This document shows, one piece after another, positions 63,198 through 64,000 of a stretch of DNA of 64,000 bases. Numbering within the stretch: position 1 is the stretch's first letter; each line of letters opens with the position of its first letter. Position numbers and translations under genes: made by a program. The DNA comes from Gymnogyps californianus (taxonomy: Eukaryota > Chordata > Aves > Accipitriformes > Cathartidae): assembly GCF_018139145.2 (NCBI RefSeq), contig NC_059477.1, positions 44,321,600-44,385,599 of the forward strand. The letters run 5' to 3'. The notes under the pieces were generated by a model that worked only from the letters and a program-made list of their open reading frames with translations, ran no database searches and had not been told where the DNA came from.

Positions 63198-63730
63198 GTG
63201 AGTAGTCAGATTTGGTAGAAAATGGGTGTTAGGTACAGATGGACACATCTGCTCCCCCGAAAATGGCCAAATACATTTGTCATGGTATTTAGCTGAGTGA
63301 TTCTTAAAACTTTTCTCCATTCCCTATTTACTCCTGCCCCCAAATATTTGAGTTTGAAAACTCTGGTCTTGATTCTTCATGGTAAGAATAGAAACCTTGC
63401 TGTAAGATGAAGCAACTTCTTCAAAATAATGATAAATGCATACTAAGTTTGTTCTTTCTTACTCTCACAGTTTTAAAACTTAAAAAACCCTCATGAACAA
63501 GGAGAAAGTATTTCTTTCAACAAGATGTTTTAGATAACTTTACACGTTCTTTGTTCAGAATTGAATTTGCTGACATGTCTCGGAACTTAAATTGTTATTG
63601 TTAGGTTGTCTGTAGCTTAATTAGGGCTAATTGGTTTTGTGATTGGCAGATATCTTAATAAAATATAATTAAACATGTTAGAACACAAGTACAAGATAAG
63701 TATGCAGCTGGTTCTTATCTGCATTGTTAG

Positions 63731-63808
63731 GTTTATTCTAGAATACCTTGAGCAAATCATGAAACCTTTAGTGACATTTGAAAACTGTGAACCTGAAAGT
63801 GTTGAGAG
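63731..63808 (+). CDS. Unidentified gene, candidate internal exon (26 codons, phase 2-2)
   Basis: Acceptor GCATTGTTAG; the first base completes the arginine left open by the previous exon. It then reads FILEYLEQIMKPLVTFENCE and PESVE plus two bases, before a weaker donor AG|GTCGGT. The phase agreement with two preceding exons is the main evidence. The helical, acidic pattern continues that of the preceding exon. The gene must continue past the right edge of the window. Confidence 0.4.
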
Positions 63809-64000
63809 GTCGGTTGGTTTGGTTTGCTTTTTTAAATTTAAAATGGAAACTATTACCTCTGAGACTTATGGGGGAAGAATGCATATTAACATAATAAGGT
63901 GTTAAGATTTAATATAGTTAGCAGTGACCAAAACCCCTCTGACTTCTTGATTATAGTATTTGGAAGTTGACTTGAGTATGCCATGACACAGAAGTTCAGA
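63809..64000 (+). other. Intron of the unidentified gene, right edge
   Basis: AT-rich and non-coding, with no further exon recognised before the window ends. Confidence 0.4.

Overview
The window is vertebrate nuclear DNA and almost certainly from a bird. It has spliced genes with GT-AG introns, a CR1 LINE 3' fragment at about 12.5 kb, and a complete solo LTR of an avian endogenous retrovirus at 57.7-58.3 kb. The main gene has compact introns by mammalian standards. No prokaryotic gene, CRISPR array, tRNA or rRNA gene was recognised.

Positions 1-33.2 kb hold the 3' half of PKP4 (plakophilin 4, p0071) on the + strand. Thirteen coding exons can be joined without a phase error into 672 codons plus a stop. 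They run from the start of the armadillo-repeat domain to the C-terminal PDZ-binding residues DSWV. The 5' exons lie left of the window. Three splicing features stand out: a GC-AG intron (26130-28082), a poor GTTTCC donor after a lysine-rich loop (22463), and a phase-symmetric 132-nt exon (31042-31173) that matches the exon skipped in the shorter mammalian isoform.

Positions 33.3-59.8 kb form a gene-poor interval. It contains a decayed CR1-like endonuclease relic broken by a G21 and an A37 tract, a pair of diverged copies of an unnamed repeat (48.9 and 50.4 kb), two same-orientation CTCF-like motifs (50.8 and 51.75 kb), and the solo LTR with 5-bp target duplications. No DAPL1 exon, the gene that follows PKP4 in human, was recognised here.

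Positions 59.8-60.7 kb are a strong CpG island. It has GC boxes, a good + strand splice donor at 60166 and three GGGGCC units immediately after that donor. To its right, three candidate exons (62808-62860, 63084-63197, 63731-63808) share one open frame with matching phases. They look like the 5' end of a + strand gene that continues past the window, and I could not identify its product. In human the genes after PKP4 on the same strand are DAPL1 and TANC1; the translated exons resemble neither as I remember them, so no symbol is given.
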